Source of the DNA: Frankineae bacterium MT45
GTDB lineage: Bacteria; Actinomycetota; Actinomycetes; Mycobacteriales; Jatrophihabitantaceae
Length of the DNA stretch: 64,000 bases
Direction of reading: 5' to 3'
Assembly: GCA_900100325.1 (NCBI GenBank)
Contig: LT629697.1
Coordinates: 4,089,423-4,153,422, forward strand
The position numbers were made by a program, and so were the translations under genes. Of this stretch, positions 11,403 to 20,244 are shown piece after piece. Below the pieces are notes generated by a model. It made no database searches. It saw only the letters and a program-made list of their open reading frames with translations, and was not told where the DNA came from. Positions within the stretch are counted from its first letter, which is position 1. Every line of letters begins with the position of its first letter.

Positions 11403-11851
11403 GGTCCCTCACCGACTCCACCGCTGAGGCGGTCCGCACCGGTCGTTGGGTCCTCTTCGGCCGCTACCGCCGTGGCGGCGAGCTCGATGGCGGGCAGCAC
11501 TTTCGACAGCGGCCGAGAGGTCAGGGTGACCCGAGCCGAGACGGTCGCGCCCGTCCGGCTCAGTTGCAGCTCTGCGCCTGAACCGAGCGATCGAACGGCC
11601 GCCGCGGCCCCCGCTGAGTCGCTGCGCGCTGCCGCCCGGGCCGCTTCGCGCGCCGCGTCCTGCACCCGAACGTCGTCCTGGGCCAACGTCAGGCATCCGA
11701 GACCAACGCATAAAAGAAGCACCATCACCGGCAGCGCGACCGCAAGCTCGGCGGTCACCATGCCGCCATCACGATGGCGTCGTTCCCCGGAATCTCGGCA
11801 CCGCTGAGCGACTCTTCCGGCCAATTCTTTACACAGACGAAATGGCCGCAT
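11399..11851 (-). CDS. TadE family minor pilin
   Basis: From the ATG at 11851 the protein has about 150 residues: MRPFRLCKELAG..., then HRDGGMVTAELAVALPVMV and a hydrophobic helix. The motif G-MVTAEL matches the TadE prepilin cleavage pattern, Gly at -1 and Glu at +5. An ATG at 11761 would start exactly at the mature end and is less likely because it removes the leader. The frame is open further upstream to 12262, but that stretch crosses a strong hairpin and has no protein-like composition. It lies downstream of the Flp-like pilin and 4 bp over the next TadE-like gene. Confidence 0.75.
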   Translation of the reverse strand: MRPFRLCKELAGRVAQRCRDSGERRHRDGGMVTAELAVALPVMVLLLCVGLGCLTLAQDDVRVQDAAREAARAAARSDSAGAAAAVRSLGSGAELQLSRTGATVSARVTLTSRPLSKVLPAIELAATAVAAEEDPTTGADRLSGGVGEGP

Positions 11852-12218
11852 TGTCAGTACGCGGCCGATCCATAGGCGGAATGACCTCAATACTGGTCGA
11901 TTGTCCAAAGTTGGTTGCAGAGGCCTTTGGATCGTGCCTAGGGTCGAGGAGCCAGGCAATCTGGACCGACGACGGAATGCTTCGGCAGACGGTTGGCGGT
12001 GATTGATTTCTTGGACGTCAGGCTCACTGGTTGGTTGCATAGTTCCCCGGCGATGCGACCCAACCAACTGGGCCGAGCAAGACTCGAAGGAACACGATCG
12101 ATCATTCGTTTCTTCGTTGCGCCGCCCCCGAGACAGCAGCAACCCAGCGCCACCCCCCGAGGCGCTGGGTTGTTGCATGCCATGGGCACTACGAGCGAGA
12201 GCCATCTGTCCGCAGCCC
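11852..12218. other. Intergenic region between Flp-like pilin and TadE genes
   Basis: This 367 bp spacer separates the pilin from the minor pilins. It contains a strong hairpin (12138-12176) just after the pilin stop, and AT-richer sequence near 11860-11930 and 12080-12120 that could hold a separate promoter for the TadE pair. No gene is supported. Confidence 0.5.
12138..12176 (-). terminator. Strong hairpin behind the Flp-like pilin gene
   Basis: GCAACCCAGCGCC pairs with GGCGCTGGGTTG-TGC in a stem of about 13 bp with a 9-nt loop, 43 bp after the stop of the pilin gene on the minus strand. It probably ends most transcription after the abundant pilin, with partial read-through into the minor pilin genes. 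Confidence 0.65.
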
Positions 12219-12494
12219 CTAGATCGAGTGCAGCGCTGAGATGACGAGTTCGCGCAGCGCATCCCCGACCGCGCTACTCGTCACCACCTTGTAGAGCACT
12301 ACCGCGAACGCCACCGCCGCGACAGTTCCTACGGCATACTCCGCGGTGGTCATTCCATCCTCCCCCTGCGGCCACCTAGAGTTGCGCCGGCAATCATCGC
12401 ACCGGCTCTCCCGGCGCCCGGAGCTGTCGCCGATGCCGCGGGCACAGCGAAGGTCATCGCATCGACGGTTCCGGCGTGAAGCCCAGAGTCGCAT
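12219..12494 (-). CDS. Flp-type pilin (DUF4244, Rv3656c-like)
   Basis: The core MTTAEYAVGTVAAVAFAVVL is the Flp/DUF4244 pilin helix. The preceding Gly47 gives a classic Flp processing site, Gly followed by four residues, then Glu-Tyr; cleavage would leave a 44-residue mature pilin. The ATG at 12494 has an AGGGGG ribosome site and yields a 47-residue, Arg-rich leader with four Cys, unusually long. A second ATG at 12353, with GGGGGAGG upstream, would start at the mature residue and remove the leader. No prepilin peptidase is seen in the window. Confidence 0.75.
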   Translation of the reverse strand: MRLWASRRNRRCDDLRCARGIGDSSGRRESRCDDCRRNSRWPQGEDGMTTAEYAVGTVAAVAFAVVLYKVVTSSAVGDALRELVISALHSI

Positions 12495-12700
12495 CAGATC
12501 CCCCTACATACATTGGTTGTCGTGATCGGTGGAGCAGGCGCCGACGAAGCCACCCACGGCGACGCCTGCTCCATGCCGCTAAGCCAACGCGACCGGAGAA
12601 GTGAATGGGGCTGGGAAGGCGAGGCTGTGGATGACCGCGCAGCCTGTGGATGATTCAGAAGTTCGGGAAAGTGTCAGCGGCATCGGGTAGACCTGAAGGC

Positions 12701-14347
12701 ATGGACGAATTCCCGGAGCACGCAACAGCCGACGGCGGTGCACCCTCTGCCGACCCACCACCTGAGAAGCGACCCGCCGACGGGCTAGAACTCCGCCCAG
12801 TGCCGGGTAGCGGTCGCCTCCCCGCCGCCGGCACCACAACTGTCGGCCCAGTTGATCCAAACGAGCGGGTAGAGGTCACGCTTGTACTGCGTCGCAGCAA
12901 CCCGCTTCCCGAGGACTACTCCGAGGACCTCACACCAGAAGAGTTCGCCGAGAATTACGGGGCTTCGGAGGCTGACATCACCCTCGTGACCTCGACCCTC
13001 ACCGCCCTTGGCGCCGAGATCCTCCAGACCCACGCGCCATCGCGGCGGGTACGGATCGCCGGAAGTGCAGCAACACTGAGCCGGGCGTTCGGCACCACGC
13101 TGCAGCAGGCCACCTCCGCCACCCCGACCGCCGAAGGCGCCCACCGGCATCGCACCGGCGAACTCAGCGTCCCGGCCGCGCTCGACGAAGTAGTGACCGC
13201 GGTCCTCGGCCTCGATGATCGGCCGCAGTCACGGGCGCTGCTCCAAGTCGTTCCAGCCGCTCAGGTGGCCACCAGCTATACACCGCTGGAGTTAGCCGAG
13301 ATCTATGAATTCCCAGCAAACACCGATGGATCCGGGCAGACGATCGCCATCATCGAACTGGGCGGTGGATTTGGCCAGGCGGACCTCGACGCCTACTTCG
13401 CGTCACTGAACCTACGCACCCCGCAGGTCACCGCGGTGGGCGTGGATGGAGCGAGCAACGTAGCCGGCCAGGATCCGAATGGCGCCGACGGTGAGGTGCT
13501 GCTGGATATCGAAGTCGCCGGTGCGATTGCCCCCGGGGCGACGATTCTCGTTTATTTTGCGCCCAATACCGACGCCGGATTCCTCGACGCGGTGAGCGAG
13601 GCGGCCCATGCCAGTCCGCCGCCCGTGGCGATGAGCATCAGTTGGGGGCAGAGCGAGGACGGCTGGACCGGGCAGGCCCGCACCGCGATGGACAATGCCT
13701 TCGCCGACGCCGCCGCGCTCGGCGTGACGGTGACGGCGGCGGCGGGCGACAACGGCAGCAGCGATACCGCAGGGGTCGCTGCCGGAACCCCACACGTCGA
13801 TTTCCCAGCCTCGAGCCCACACGTACTGGCCTGCGGTGGCACCACATTGCATGCCAACACCGCCACCGCCACTGTCACGTCAGAGGTTGTCTGGAACGAC
13901 GGCACCGCCGGTGGGGCGACCGGCGGCGGGGTAAGCGATGCGTTCGGCCTTCCGGCTTGGCAGCAGCAGGTCGGCGTCCCGGCGGTCTCAGGGCGTTCCG
14001 GCCGCGGAGTGCCGGATGTGGCCGCGGTGGCCGACCCGCGAACCGGCTACCAGGTTCGCGTGGATGGCAGCGACCTGGTGATCGGGGGCACCAGCGCGGT
14101 GGCTCCGCTCTGGGCCGGCTTGGTCGCCCGGATGAGCCAAGCCAGCGGGCGTCGCTTCGGCCTCCTCAACCAGGCCCTCTATGCCGACGGCAGCAGTGGC
14201 ACCGTCCCACCGGGCTTCCGGGACATCACCCAGGGGAACAACGGCGCCTGGCCGGCCGGGGCGGGTTGGGATGCCTGCACCGGCCTCGGCGTCCCGATCG
14301 GATCGTCGCTGGTCGCCGCGCTCGAGGGGCAGACTCCGGGCGGCTGA
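12701..14347 (+). CDS. S53 family serine-carboxyl peptidase (sedolisin/kumamolisin-like)
   Basis: About 548 residues start from the ATG at 12701 (GAAGG upstream). The order is a Pro-kumamolisin propeptide (about residues 50-175) followed by a subtilisin-fold catalytic domain. Glu265 and Asp269 (GEVLLDIEVAG), Asp350 (AAAGDNG) and Ser465 (GGTSAVAPLWAG) make the SED set. The spacings of 4, 81 and 115 residues match those of kumamolisin. A C-terminal calcium site FRDITQGNN...AGWDACTGLG is present. No signal peptide is visible, as in some family members. These enzymes are acid-active and self-processing. The gene sits at the left border of the accessory block. Confidence 0.92.
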   Translation: MDEFPEHATADGGAPSADPPPEKRPADGLELRPVPGSGRLPAAGTTTVGPVDPNERVEVTLVLRRSNPLPEDYSEDLTPEEFAENYGASEADITLVTSTLTALGAEILQTHAPSRRVRIAGSAATLSRAFGTTLQQATSATPTAEGAHRHRTGELSVPAALDEVVTAVLGLDDRPQSRALLQVVPAAQVATSYTPLELAEIYEFPANTDGSGQTIAIIELGGGFGQADLDAYFASLNLRTPQVTAVGVDGASNVAGQDPNGADGEVLLDIEVAGAIAPGATILVYFAPNTDAGFLDAVSEAAHASPPPVAMSISWGQSEDGWTGQARTAMDNAFADAAALGVTVTAAAGDNGSSDTAGVAAGTPHVDFPASSPHVLACGGTTLHANTATATVTSEVVWNDGTAGGATGGGVSDAFGLPAWQQQVGVPAVSGRSGRGVPDVAAVADPRTGYQVRVDGSDLVIGGTSAVAPLWAGLVARMSQASGRRFGLLNQALYADGSSGTVPPGFRDITQGNNGAWPAGAGWDACTGLGVPIGSSLVAALEGQTPGG

Positions 14348-14740
14348 CTCCCCCAGACACCGCCGCGGCCGAATCCGTCGCAGCCTCGAGGCCGTGCACG
14401 CCCGCACGGCGCTCCCAAACCGCTGCAAACCGGTAGAAAACACCCTCTTTTGTGATCGAGGCCATTTCGGTTTGACGGACAATAGTTTCCCCGGAAATAT
14501 ATTCCTTGTCGTTCGGGAGGGACGACCAACCGCCGTTCGGGAGTGGCGAGTCTGTACAGCGCAGGTGACTAGACGCGAGAAATTGGTCGGGATCAGGGGA
14601 TTCGATCACCTACTCGCTTCGCGTCCGGGGCCCAGCGCGCTTGTCAGTTCAAGGCCGTGGTGCCTGCTTCGACTGGACGCGAAGTAGGCACTGCGGCCTC
14701 TGGCGTCTCTAGCGAACAGTGTCACCGCGTTGGCGAACAT
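14348..14740. other. Convergent intergenic region between peptidase and allophanate hydrolase
   Basis: The 393 bp between two gene ends hold no supported gene. Noted here are an AT-rich patch (about 14440-14510, including GGAAATATATTCC), a repeated CGTTCGGGAG (near 14511 and 14535), and the 23-bp duplication of the hydrolase gene end at 14709. The AT-rich patch contrasts with its surroundings and may be a remnant of inserted DNA. Confidence 0.45.
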
Positions 14741-14763
14741 CTAGCGAGCAGTGTCACCACGTT
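14709..14763. repeat. Duplicated 3' end of the allophanate hydrolase gene
   Basis: CTAGCGAACAGTGTCACCGC at 14709 and CTAGCGAGCAGTGTCACCAC at 14741 are near-identical 23-bp direct repeats with a 32-bp period (two mismatches). The copy at 14741 is the true gene end, including the TAG stop. The other copy repeats the last codons and stop just downstream. Confidence 0.7.
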
Positions 14764-16450
14764 CGAGGTACGAACGCCAACCCCCATTGTGCGAGATGTC
14801 GTCCGCCGCCGTCAGGTCAGCTGGGTTGGCCACGAAGCCGACCACACTGCTCCCGTCCCGCAAGACCACGGTGCCGAGCGACAGCGGCGGATCCACCGAG
14901 GGCAGAAGCATGCCGAGCCCCTGATAGGGCAGCTCCCATAGCTCCAACTCGATTCCGTCCGCCGGCCCATCACCGGTGCGCACCAGTCCCGGACGGGGCA
15001 GCCGCCCGGGCAATCGGTACATCCGATACCCCGGCGCGGTTCTGGTCCGCGAATGGAGGCGTCCACCGAGTTCAACCAGCACCCGATTCAGCGGCTGCCC
15101 GCTCAGATGCGCCCCACAGACGGCCAGCAGCGTCGAGTCGGGGCCCGAAACCGCGCTGCCAGCGTCAGGTCCGGACGGCTCGCCGTTGAGCCGCGCGGCG
15201 AGGTCCAGCAGTGGGCGGTCGGCGAAGGTCGGGGCCAGCAACTGGTACCCGAACGGCAGGCCGCTCTCGGTCCGCCCCCCGGGGAGCGCGATCGCGCAGA
15301 GATCCAGCAGATTGACCATGTTCGTATAGGTTCCGAGGCGGGAATTGACCCCAACCGGATCCGCCGCCACCTCGGCCAGAGTGGGATGAAACGGGGCGAC
15401 CGGGAGCATCACCGCATCGACTCCGACGAACGCGGCCAGCGCCACTTGGGAGAGTTCGGTCAGGCGCTGCAGCCCGTCGAAGACATCGGCCGCACTGAGG
15501 CTGCGCGCGGCCAGCACAATCCGTCGCACCACCGGATCCAGGTGTTCGCCGTCTGGTTCGAGGTACTCACCGAAGGCGCTGAGACGCTCCGCCACGAATG
15601 GGCCGTTGTACAGCAGTCGGGCCGTCTCCAGCAGCGCGGTGACATCGATCGGCACCACCTCGGCCCGGCGACCCACCTCCTGCACCGCCGAAGACCAGCC
15701 GGCGGCGTACTCGTCGCCGAGGTCCAGCGCACCGCTGGCGACGCCGATCACCTGCATCCGCTTGGCGATTCCCGGCGGCGGCACCGGGGGCAACGCGCGC
15801 GACCGGGGATCCTGCGCGTCGACGCAGGCGATCACGTCGAAGGCGGCTCGGGCCTCGGCCACCGTCCGGGTGAAGGTCGAGATGCAGTCCAGCGAGGGAG
15901 ACGCGGGGAGCAGCCCGGTGGCGCTGACCAGGCCGCGACTCGGCTTCATCCCGACCAGGCCGTTGAAGGCCGCCGGCACCCGACCGCTGCCGGCGGTGTC
16001 CGTCCCCAGCGCCAGCGGCACCACTCCGAGGGCGACCGCGATCGCACTGCCCGAGCTACTGCCGCCACTGATGTGCTCGACCGAGTCGACGCTGTGGCAG
16101 GCCCCGTAGGGCGTCCGGGTGCCGACCAGCCCAGTCGCGAATTGATCCAGATTGGTCTTGCCGATCGGCACCGCCCCAGCACCTAGGAGCCGCTCCACCA
16201 CGAAGGCCGAGGCGGTGGCCGGTGTACCGAGTGCCGGGCAGGCCGCGGTGGTCGGCAAACCCAGAACATCAATATTGTCCTTTACGGCAAAGGGAATTCC
16301 GGCGAGTGCACCACCTGCCGAGGCCGCCGCTTCGAAGCCGGCCAGCTGCTCATCCGAGGCGAGGCTGATGAAGGCCGGCTGCTCGAGCTGCCGCGCTGCG
16401 GCCAGCGCCTCAGCCGGTGAGAGCGGCTGGTCCGAGCGCAGCAGCGTCAC
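14741..16450 (-). CDS. atzF: Allophanate hydrolase (AtzF type)
   Basis: A 569-residue protein from the GTG at 16450, which overlaps the previous stop (GTGA). The amidase domain (to about residue 440) has the Ser-cisSer-Lys triad: Lys57 (IPFAVKDNID), Ser131 (SGGSSSGSA) and Ser155 (GTDTAGSGR). The Lys-to-Ser and Ser-to-Ser distances of 98 and 24 equal those of AtzF. The C-terminal domain of about 120 residues (VCGAHLSGQPLN, TAPGYRMYRLPG, ELWELPYQGLG) is the allophanate-hydrolase-specific domain. The reaction is allophanate to ammonia and CO2. It is last in the operon after the permease and AtzH-like genes. Confidence 0.92.
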   Translation of the reverse strand: MTLLRSDQPLSPAEALAAARQLEQPAFISLASDEQLAGFEAAASAGGALAGIPFAVKDNIDVLGLPTTAACPALGTPATASAFVVERLLGAGAVPIGKTNLDQFATGLVGTRTPYGACHSVDSVEHISGGSSSGSAIAVALGVVPLALGTDTAGSGRVPAAFNGLVGMKPSRGLVSATGLLPASPSLDCISTFTRTVAEARAAFDVIACVDAQDPRSRALPPVPPPGIAKRMQVIGVASGALDLGDEYAAGWSSAVQEVGRRAEVVPIDVTALLETARLLYNGPFVAERLSAFGEYLEPDGEHLDPVVRRIVLAARSLSAADVFDGLQRLTELSQVALAAFVGVDAVMLPVAPFHPTLAEVAADPVGVNSRLGTYTNMVNLLDLCAIALPGGRTESGLPFGYQLLAPTFADRPLLDLAARLNGEPSGPDAGSAVSGPDSTLLAVCGAHLSGQPLNRVLVELGGRLHSRTRTAPGYRMYRLPGRLPRPGLVRTGDGPADGIELELWELPYQGLGMLLPSVDPPLSLGTVVLRDGSSVVGFVANPADLTAADDISHNGGWRSYLERGDTAR

Positions 16451-16872
16451 CGCGGCTCCTCCCGCTCGGAGACGTGGGCACTGACGATCCGCCAACTGGC
16501 GACGTCGGTGACCGGCCCACCTACGCAGGCCCAGACCTGGGTCTGACGACCCAGCAACGCCCGTCCGGGGTAGCGGAAGAGCGTCGTGACCACGGCCGAT
16601 CGGTCCGTCACCAGCTGAACCTGGGTGCGGCTGAGTCGTCGCCCGTCGGGGACGGGTGGGGCAGCTGCGCGCCAGGCCCGCAGCTGCTCCGCACCCCACT
16701 CCTCATCCGCGATGCCGAAGCGGACGATCTCGGTGCTGTCGGAGAAGAAGTCGTTCATCGTCTCGACGTCGTGGTCGCTCAACGCCTTCTCGTACGCGGC
16801 GAAGGCCTCCAGCACGATCGACGTCACGGCCTCACTCGTCGCAGCACCCAGATCGCCGCTTACCAAGCTCAT
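16447..16872 (-). CDS. AtzH-like protein (DUF3225, SnoaL-like fold)
   Basis: This 141-residue protein from the ATG at 16872 overlaps both neighbours by 4 bp. It reads AFAAYEKALSDHDVETMNDFF, FGIADEEWGAEQLRAWR and a C-terminal WRIVSAHVSE, the pattern of the NTF2-like AtzH/DUF3225 family. AtzH members are encoded next to AtzF in s-triazine and biuret clusters. A member was reported to act on 1-carboxybiuret, removing an amine to give 1,3-dicarboxyurea. The tight coupling to an allophanate hydrolase supports the same role here. Earlier in-frame starts run into the permease gene and are unlikely. Confidence 0.8.
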   Translation of the reverse strand: MSLVSGDLGAATSEAVTSIVLEAFAAYEKALSDHDVETMNDFFSDSTEIVRFGIADEEWGAEQLRAWRAAAPPVPDGRRLSRTQVQLVTDRSAVVTTLFRYPGRALLGRQTQVWACVGGPVTDVASWRIVSAHVSEREEPR

Positions 16873-18467
16873 CCGGCGATGCCCTCCTCGGCGTCCATCA
16901 GCAGTTCGTCGGCTTCCTTCTCGCGGCGGGTCGGCCTGGTCAGGGCGAAGGCCGCACAGACGACCGCAGCGAAGATGTAGCCGAGGGTAACGCCGGGGCT
17001 GGCGTTCCACTTCACCGTCTCGGCATTGATGATGCCGACACAGGAGAGCCCGGCCGCAACGAGGCAGTAGATGGTTGCGGCTATGAAGTTGCGGTCGATG
17101 ATGAAGGCCACGATCGCCCCCAACACCATGCCGCAGAGCACGGCGCCGCTACCCAGGATCAGCAACCCGTGATAGATGACGCTGTTCTGCTCCAAGGCGG
17201 TCTCACCGACCTTCGCCGCCGAGGTTCCGGCCGCCCCCAATGCGTTGTCGATGAGTCCCTGGGCCCAAGAGGCGATATTCGGGATGATGGCGATGACCAC
17301 CGCGACGTAGTGAGCCTGCGGCGACGCCTTGAACGCCTGAGCTCCGATCAGCAGGCCGATGTAGAGCAGGATCGGCACGATCGCGGGCACTGGCAACAAC
17401 GCCCCGATGAGACCGAAGAGCCCGAGGAAACAGAGGAGGGCAACCACGACACCACTGGCTAGCGAGTACATCGTGCGACCACCGGCGCTCTTCCAACCCG
17501 GGTGCCCGATGTAGACGGCCGGCGGGAAAGGCGATCCGAGCGCGGAGCCGACGATGGCCCCGATACCGTCGGCCAGCAGCACGCTGCGCAGGTTGTACTT
17601 GTCACCGGCCGCGGCGGCACTCTCGACGTTGGTCATGCCCTCGGTGAAGTTGTAGATGCCGAGCGGGATGGCGGTGGCCAGCAGTGGGCCGATGCTGCTC
17701 AGACCCTGCCCGAGCATATGGAACTGGAAGGTCGGCAGACCGACGGCGATGTCCTTCGCCGCGGCCGTGACGTCGGGCACCGACATGATCCCGCCGGCCC
17801 ATCCGATCGCGGTGCCGACCAGCAGAGCGGCGAGCCCGACTGGGATGCCGAAGGGAAGTTTGATGTTGCTGAAGAAGCCGACCAGGATGATCACCAGCAC
17901 CGGCAGCGCGACCCAGGCGGTGTTCCACATCTGCGCCGCCGGTCGCATCGAGATGAAGGTGAGCGAGATGCCGGCGAGCGTTCCGAGCATCGCCGCCCGC
18001 GGCGTGTACTTGCGCACGTAGGGCCCGACGAAGGCACCCATGATGACGATCACGCCGATGATGAAGGCCCAAGCCAGGCCGGTCTCCCAAGCTTTCAGCG
18101 GATCCTTCGTCTTGAGGAAGACGGGCAGCATGATCAGAAACGTCACGATGAACATGTGCGGCACGCTCGGTCCATAGGGCATCGCGGTGACGGTGTCGCG
18201 ATTCTCCTTACGGGCCAGGCGGCGAGCCAGGTACGTGTAGTACACGTTGCCGACGAGCAACTCGATTCCGAGCGCCGGCAGGATCGTGCCGTAGACCTTG
18301 CTGGAGGAGATGTTGATGACGCCGATGCAGAGTCCGCTCAGCACCAGCACGTTGACCAGGATGTTGAATCCCAGCCCGAAGAAGGCATTCGTCTCACCGG
18401 CTGACCACCACGGAAGTTTCAGGCGTTCGGGTTGGGCGGTCTCCGGCTTGCTCGCGGTAGTGGTCAT
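16869..18467 (-). CDS. NCS2/xanthine-uracil-type permease
   Basis: This 532-residue protein has about 12-14 hydrophobic segments and a short polar N-terminus (KLPWWSAGETNAFFGLGFN). Conserved blocks YNFTEGMTNVESAAAAGDKYN, GIGAIVGSALGSPFPPAVYIGHPGWK and IPNIASWAQGLI place it among large nucleobase-type (SLC23/AzgA-like) secondary transporters. Such a carrier inside an allophanate/biuret operon most likely imports the ureide or triazine-derived substrate. It overlaps the AtzH-like gene by 4 bp and follows the second cysteine hydrolase by 80 bp. Substrate is inferred from context only. Confidence 0.82.
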   Translation of the reverse strand: MTTTASKPETAQPERLKLPWWSAGETNAFFGLGFNILVNVLVLSGLCIGVINISSSKVYGTILPALGIELLVGNVYYTYLARRLARKENRDTVTAMPYGPSVPHMFIVTFLIMLPVFLKTKDPLKAWETGLAWAFIIGVIVIMGAFVGPYVRKYTPRAAMLGTLAGISLTFISMRPAAQMWNTAWVALPVLVIILVGFFSNIKLPFGIPVGLAALLVGTAIGWAGGIMSVPDVTAAAKDIAVGLPTFQFHMLGQGLSSIGPLLATAIPLGIYNFTEGMTNVESAAAAGDKYNLRSVLLADGIGAIVGSALGSPFPPAVYIGHPGWKSAGGRTMYSLASGVVVALLCFLGLFGLIGALLPVPAIVPILLYIGLLIGAQAFKASPQAHYVAVVIAIIPNIASWAQGLIDNALGAAGTSAAKVGETALEQNSVIYHGLLILGSGAVLCGMVLGAIVAFIIDRNFIAATIYCLVAAGLSCVGIINAETVKWNASPGVTLGYIFAAVVCAAFALTRPTRREKEADELLMDAEEGIAG

Positions 18468-18547
18468 GACGGTCTCCTCTGGGCTGGACTGGCGGTGGTG
18501 GGAAACGGGCGACGGGGAGGCTGGAAAGCCTGCAATTTATGGAAGAG

Positions 18548-19270
18548 CTAGGAGTTGACGGCGGCAGGAAGGTCGGCCACGTCCGAGTCGTCGAGGGCGT
18601 CAAGCGTGTCGAGCAGCGTGGACGACGGGGCAACCCAGCCGAAGATCCCGCCCTGCGCGCTGAACATCGCCAGCCCGACCTGCTGGAAGTCGGCGAAGTA
18701 GGAGCCGACGCAGTCGGAGAGGATCAGGCACTCATAGCCCCGGTCATTCGCCTCGCGCACGGTCGTGTGGACGCAGACCTCGGTGGTGACCCCGGTGACG
18801 ATCAGGCTCGAAATCCCGTTGGAGACCAGGTAGTCCTGCAGCCCGGTGGCGTAGAAGGAGCCCTTTCCCGGCTTGTCGATGATGAGTTCGTCCGGCAGCG
18901 GCTTGAGCTCGTCGACGATGTCGTGGCCGTATTCGCCGCGGATCAGAATGCGCCCCTTCGGCCCGGGATCGCCGATGCGCATGGAGGGTTTGCCCCGGGA
19001 CAGCTTGGCCGGCGGACAGTCGGAGAGGTCCGGGACATGCCCCTCGCGGGTGTGGATGACGGTCATGCCGATCTCGCGGGCCCGGGCCAGCACCTGCTGC
19101 AGCGGCGGGATCACGGCCTGCAGGACGGAGACGTCATTGCCCAGCGTCTCACCGAAGCCGCCCGGCTCGACGAAGTCACGCTGCATGTCGATGATGACGA
19201 GCGCGGTGGTCGCCGGGTCGAAGGTGAAGGCGGCCGGTTCGGCGTCAACAGTCAATGTTTCATTACTCAT
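18548..19270 (-). CDS. Isochorismatase-superfamily cysteine hydrolase, biuret/triuret type (copy 2)
   Basis: A 240-residue protein starts at the ATG at 19270, overlapping the previous stop (ATGA). The catalytic triad is Asp28 (VIIDMQRDF), Lys133 ([10 protein letters not shown]) and Cys166 ([10 protein letters not shown]), with Asp-Lys and Lys-Cys distances of 105 and 33. It shares [18 protein letters not shown] and [16 protein letters not shown] with the upstream gene, but differs in the N-terminal loop ([11 protein letters not shown]) and lacks the WPY-DG lead-in. It is a paralogue of the biuret hydrolase. A triuret hydrolase (TrtA-like) or ureidoacrylate amidohydrolase role is possible. Confidence 0.8.
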   Translation of the reverse strand: MSNETLTVDAEPAAFTFDPATTALVIIDMQRDFVEPGGFGETLGNDVSVLQAVIPPLQQVLARAREIGMTVIHTREGHVPDLSDCPPAKLSRGKPSMRIGDPGPKGRILIRGEYGHDIVDELKPLPDELIIDKPGKGSFYATGLQDYLVSNGISSLIVTGVTTEVCVHTTVREANDRGYECLILSDCVGSYFADFQQVGLAMFSAQGGIFGWVAPSSTLLDTLDALDDSDVADLPAAVNS

Positions 19271-20046
19271 GATGCACTTCCAGTCGTCAGTCGGGTTGCT
19301 GCGATGATGTCGGCGGAGGTCGATACACAGCCGAAGACGCCGCCCTGCATGGTGACCATGTGCAGCGCCGCCGCATGGTTCGACGGGTCGGTTGCCCCGG
19401 TGCAGTCGGAGAGAATGACGCACTCGTAGCCGCGGTCATTCGCCTCGCGCATGGTGGTGTGCACGCAGACGTCGGTGGTGATGCCGGTGAGAATGATGTG
19501 CGTGATCCGCTTGGTCCGGAGCACCAGATCGAGGTTTGTCGCGTAAAAGGCGCCCTTTCCGGGCTTGTCGATGATCACCTCGCCGGGGATCGGAGCCACC
19601 TCGGGAACGATGTGCCACCCCGGTTCGCCCCGGACGAGGATGCGTCCGCAGGGCCCGTCGCTGCCGATCTCGGCCCCGATCTGAGCCGAACGCCACTTCT
19701 TGTTCGGCGGGAGGTCACCGAGGTCGGGTTCGTGTCCTTCACGGGTATGGATGACGGTCATGCCGGTCTCCCGCGCTGTCTTCAGCAGTGCCGCGGTGGC
19801 GGGGAGCCCGGCCCGGGTCAGGGCGATGTCGTAGCCCATCCGATCGACGTAGCCGCCGGCGCCGCAGAAGTCGACCTGCCAGTCGATGTTGATGACGGCG
19901 AGATTCGCCGTGCTCACCGACCCGTCGTAGGGCCAGGAATACGGTTCGGCCTGGACGGGGCCGACCCGCCACTCGGTGCCGGCGTCCGCGGTAGCGGTCG
20001 GGGTCGGGGTCGGGCTGGGCGTAACGGTGGAGGGTGCGGCTGTCAT
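19267..20046 (-). CDS. biuH: Biuret amidohydrolase-like cysteine hydrolase (BiuH type)
   Basis: A 259-residue protein from the ATG at 20046 (CGGGAGCC upstream). After a Thr/Pro-rich 20-residue tail come [49 protein letters not shown] and [17 protein letters not shown]. The triad Asp55-Lys161-Cys194 has spacings of 106 and 33. As I recall, these are identical to Asp36-Lys142-Cys175 of Rhizobium BiuH, which hydrolyses biuret to allophanate and ammonia. It heads the operon, with allophanate hydrolase downstream. The substrate is inferred; other small ureides remain possible. Confidence 0.85.
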   Translation of the reverse strand: MTAAPSTVTPSPTPTPTATADAGTEWRVGPVQAEPYSWPYDGSVSTANLAVINIDWQVDFCGAGGYVDRMGYDIALTRAGLPATAALLKTARETGMTVIHTREGHEPDLGDLPPNKKWRSAQIGAEIGSDGPCGRILVRGEPGWHIVPEVAPIPGEVIIDKPGKGAFYATNLDLVLRTKRITHIILTGITTDVCVHTTMREANDRGYECVILSDCTGATDPSNHAAALHMVTMQGGVFGCVSTSADIIAATRLTTGSAS

Positions 20047-20084
20047 CTGTGGCTCCCGGAGCGGTCGAAACTCATCTGCGCTTC

Positions 20085-20101
20085 CTGTCGATTGTCGACA
20101 G
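20085..20101. promoter_or_regulatory. Candidate GntR operator ahead of the biuret operon
   Basis: CTGTCGA-TTG-TCGACAG is a perfect 7+3+7 inverted repeat 39 bp upstream of the first operon gene. Inside it, TTGTCGACAG fits the GntR/FadR-type core GTC-GAC expected for FCD regulators, and such a regulator is encoded just upstream. Binding there would be expected to block transcription of the operon. Confidence 0.5.
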
Positions 20102-20244
20102 AAATGTTTCGACTCTCTCGATTGCTTGTTAACGCCAGATAGCAGAACGCTCACAGACGCGACAAAGCCTGCTAAATGCGGGCAGAACGAGACGCCTTAG
20201 GCCACGCAGGCCTCAGCGGCACGGGGGTCTGGATTCGGCGCCGC

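Noticed and set aside
11852-12262. Extended N-terminus of the TadE protein
   Set aside because: It would translate through a strong terminator-like hairpin and has no pilin-like character; the ATG at 11851 gives a normal prepilin leader.
16451-16699. Longer N-terminus for the allophanate hydrolase
   Set aside because: The added residues are the AtzH-like coding sequence read in another frame; the GTG at 16450 gives the expected family start and a GTGA overlap.
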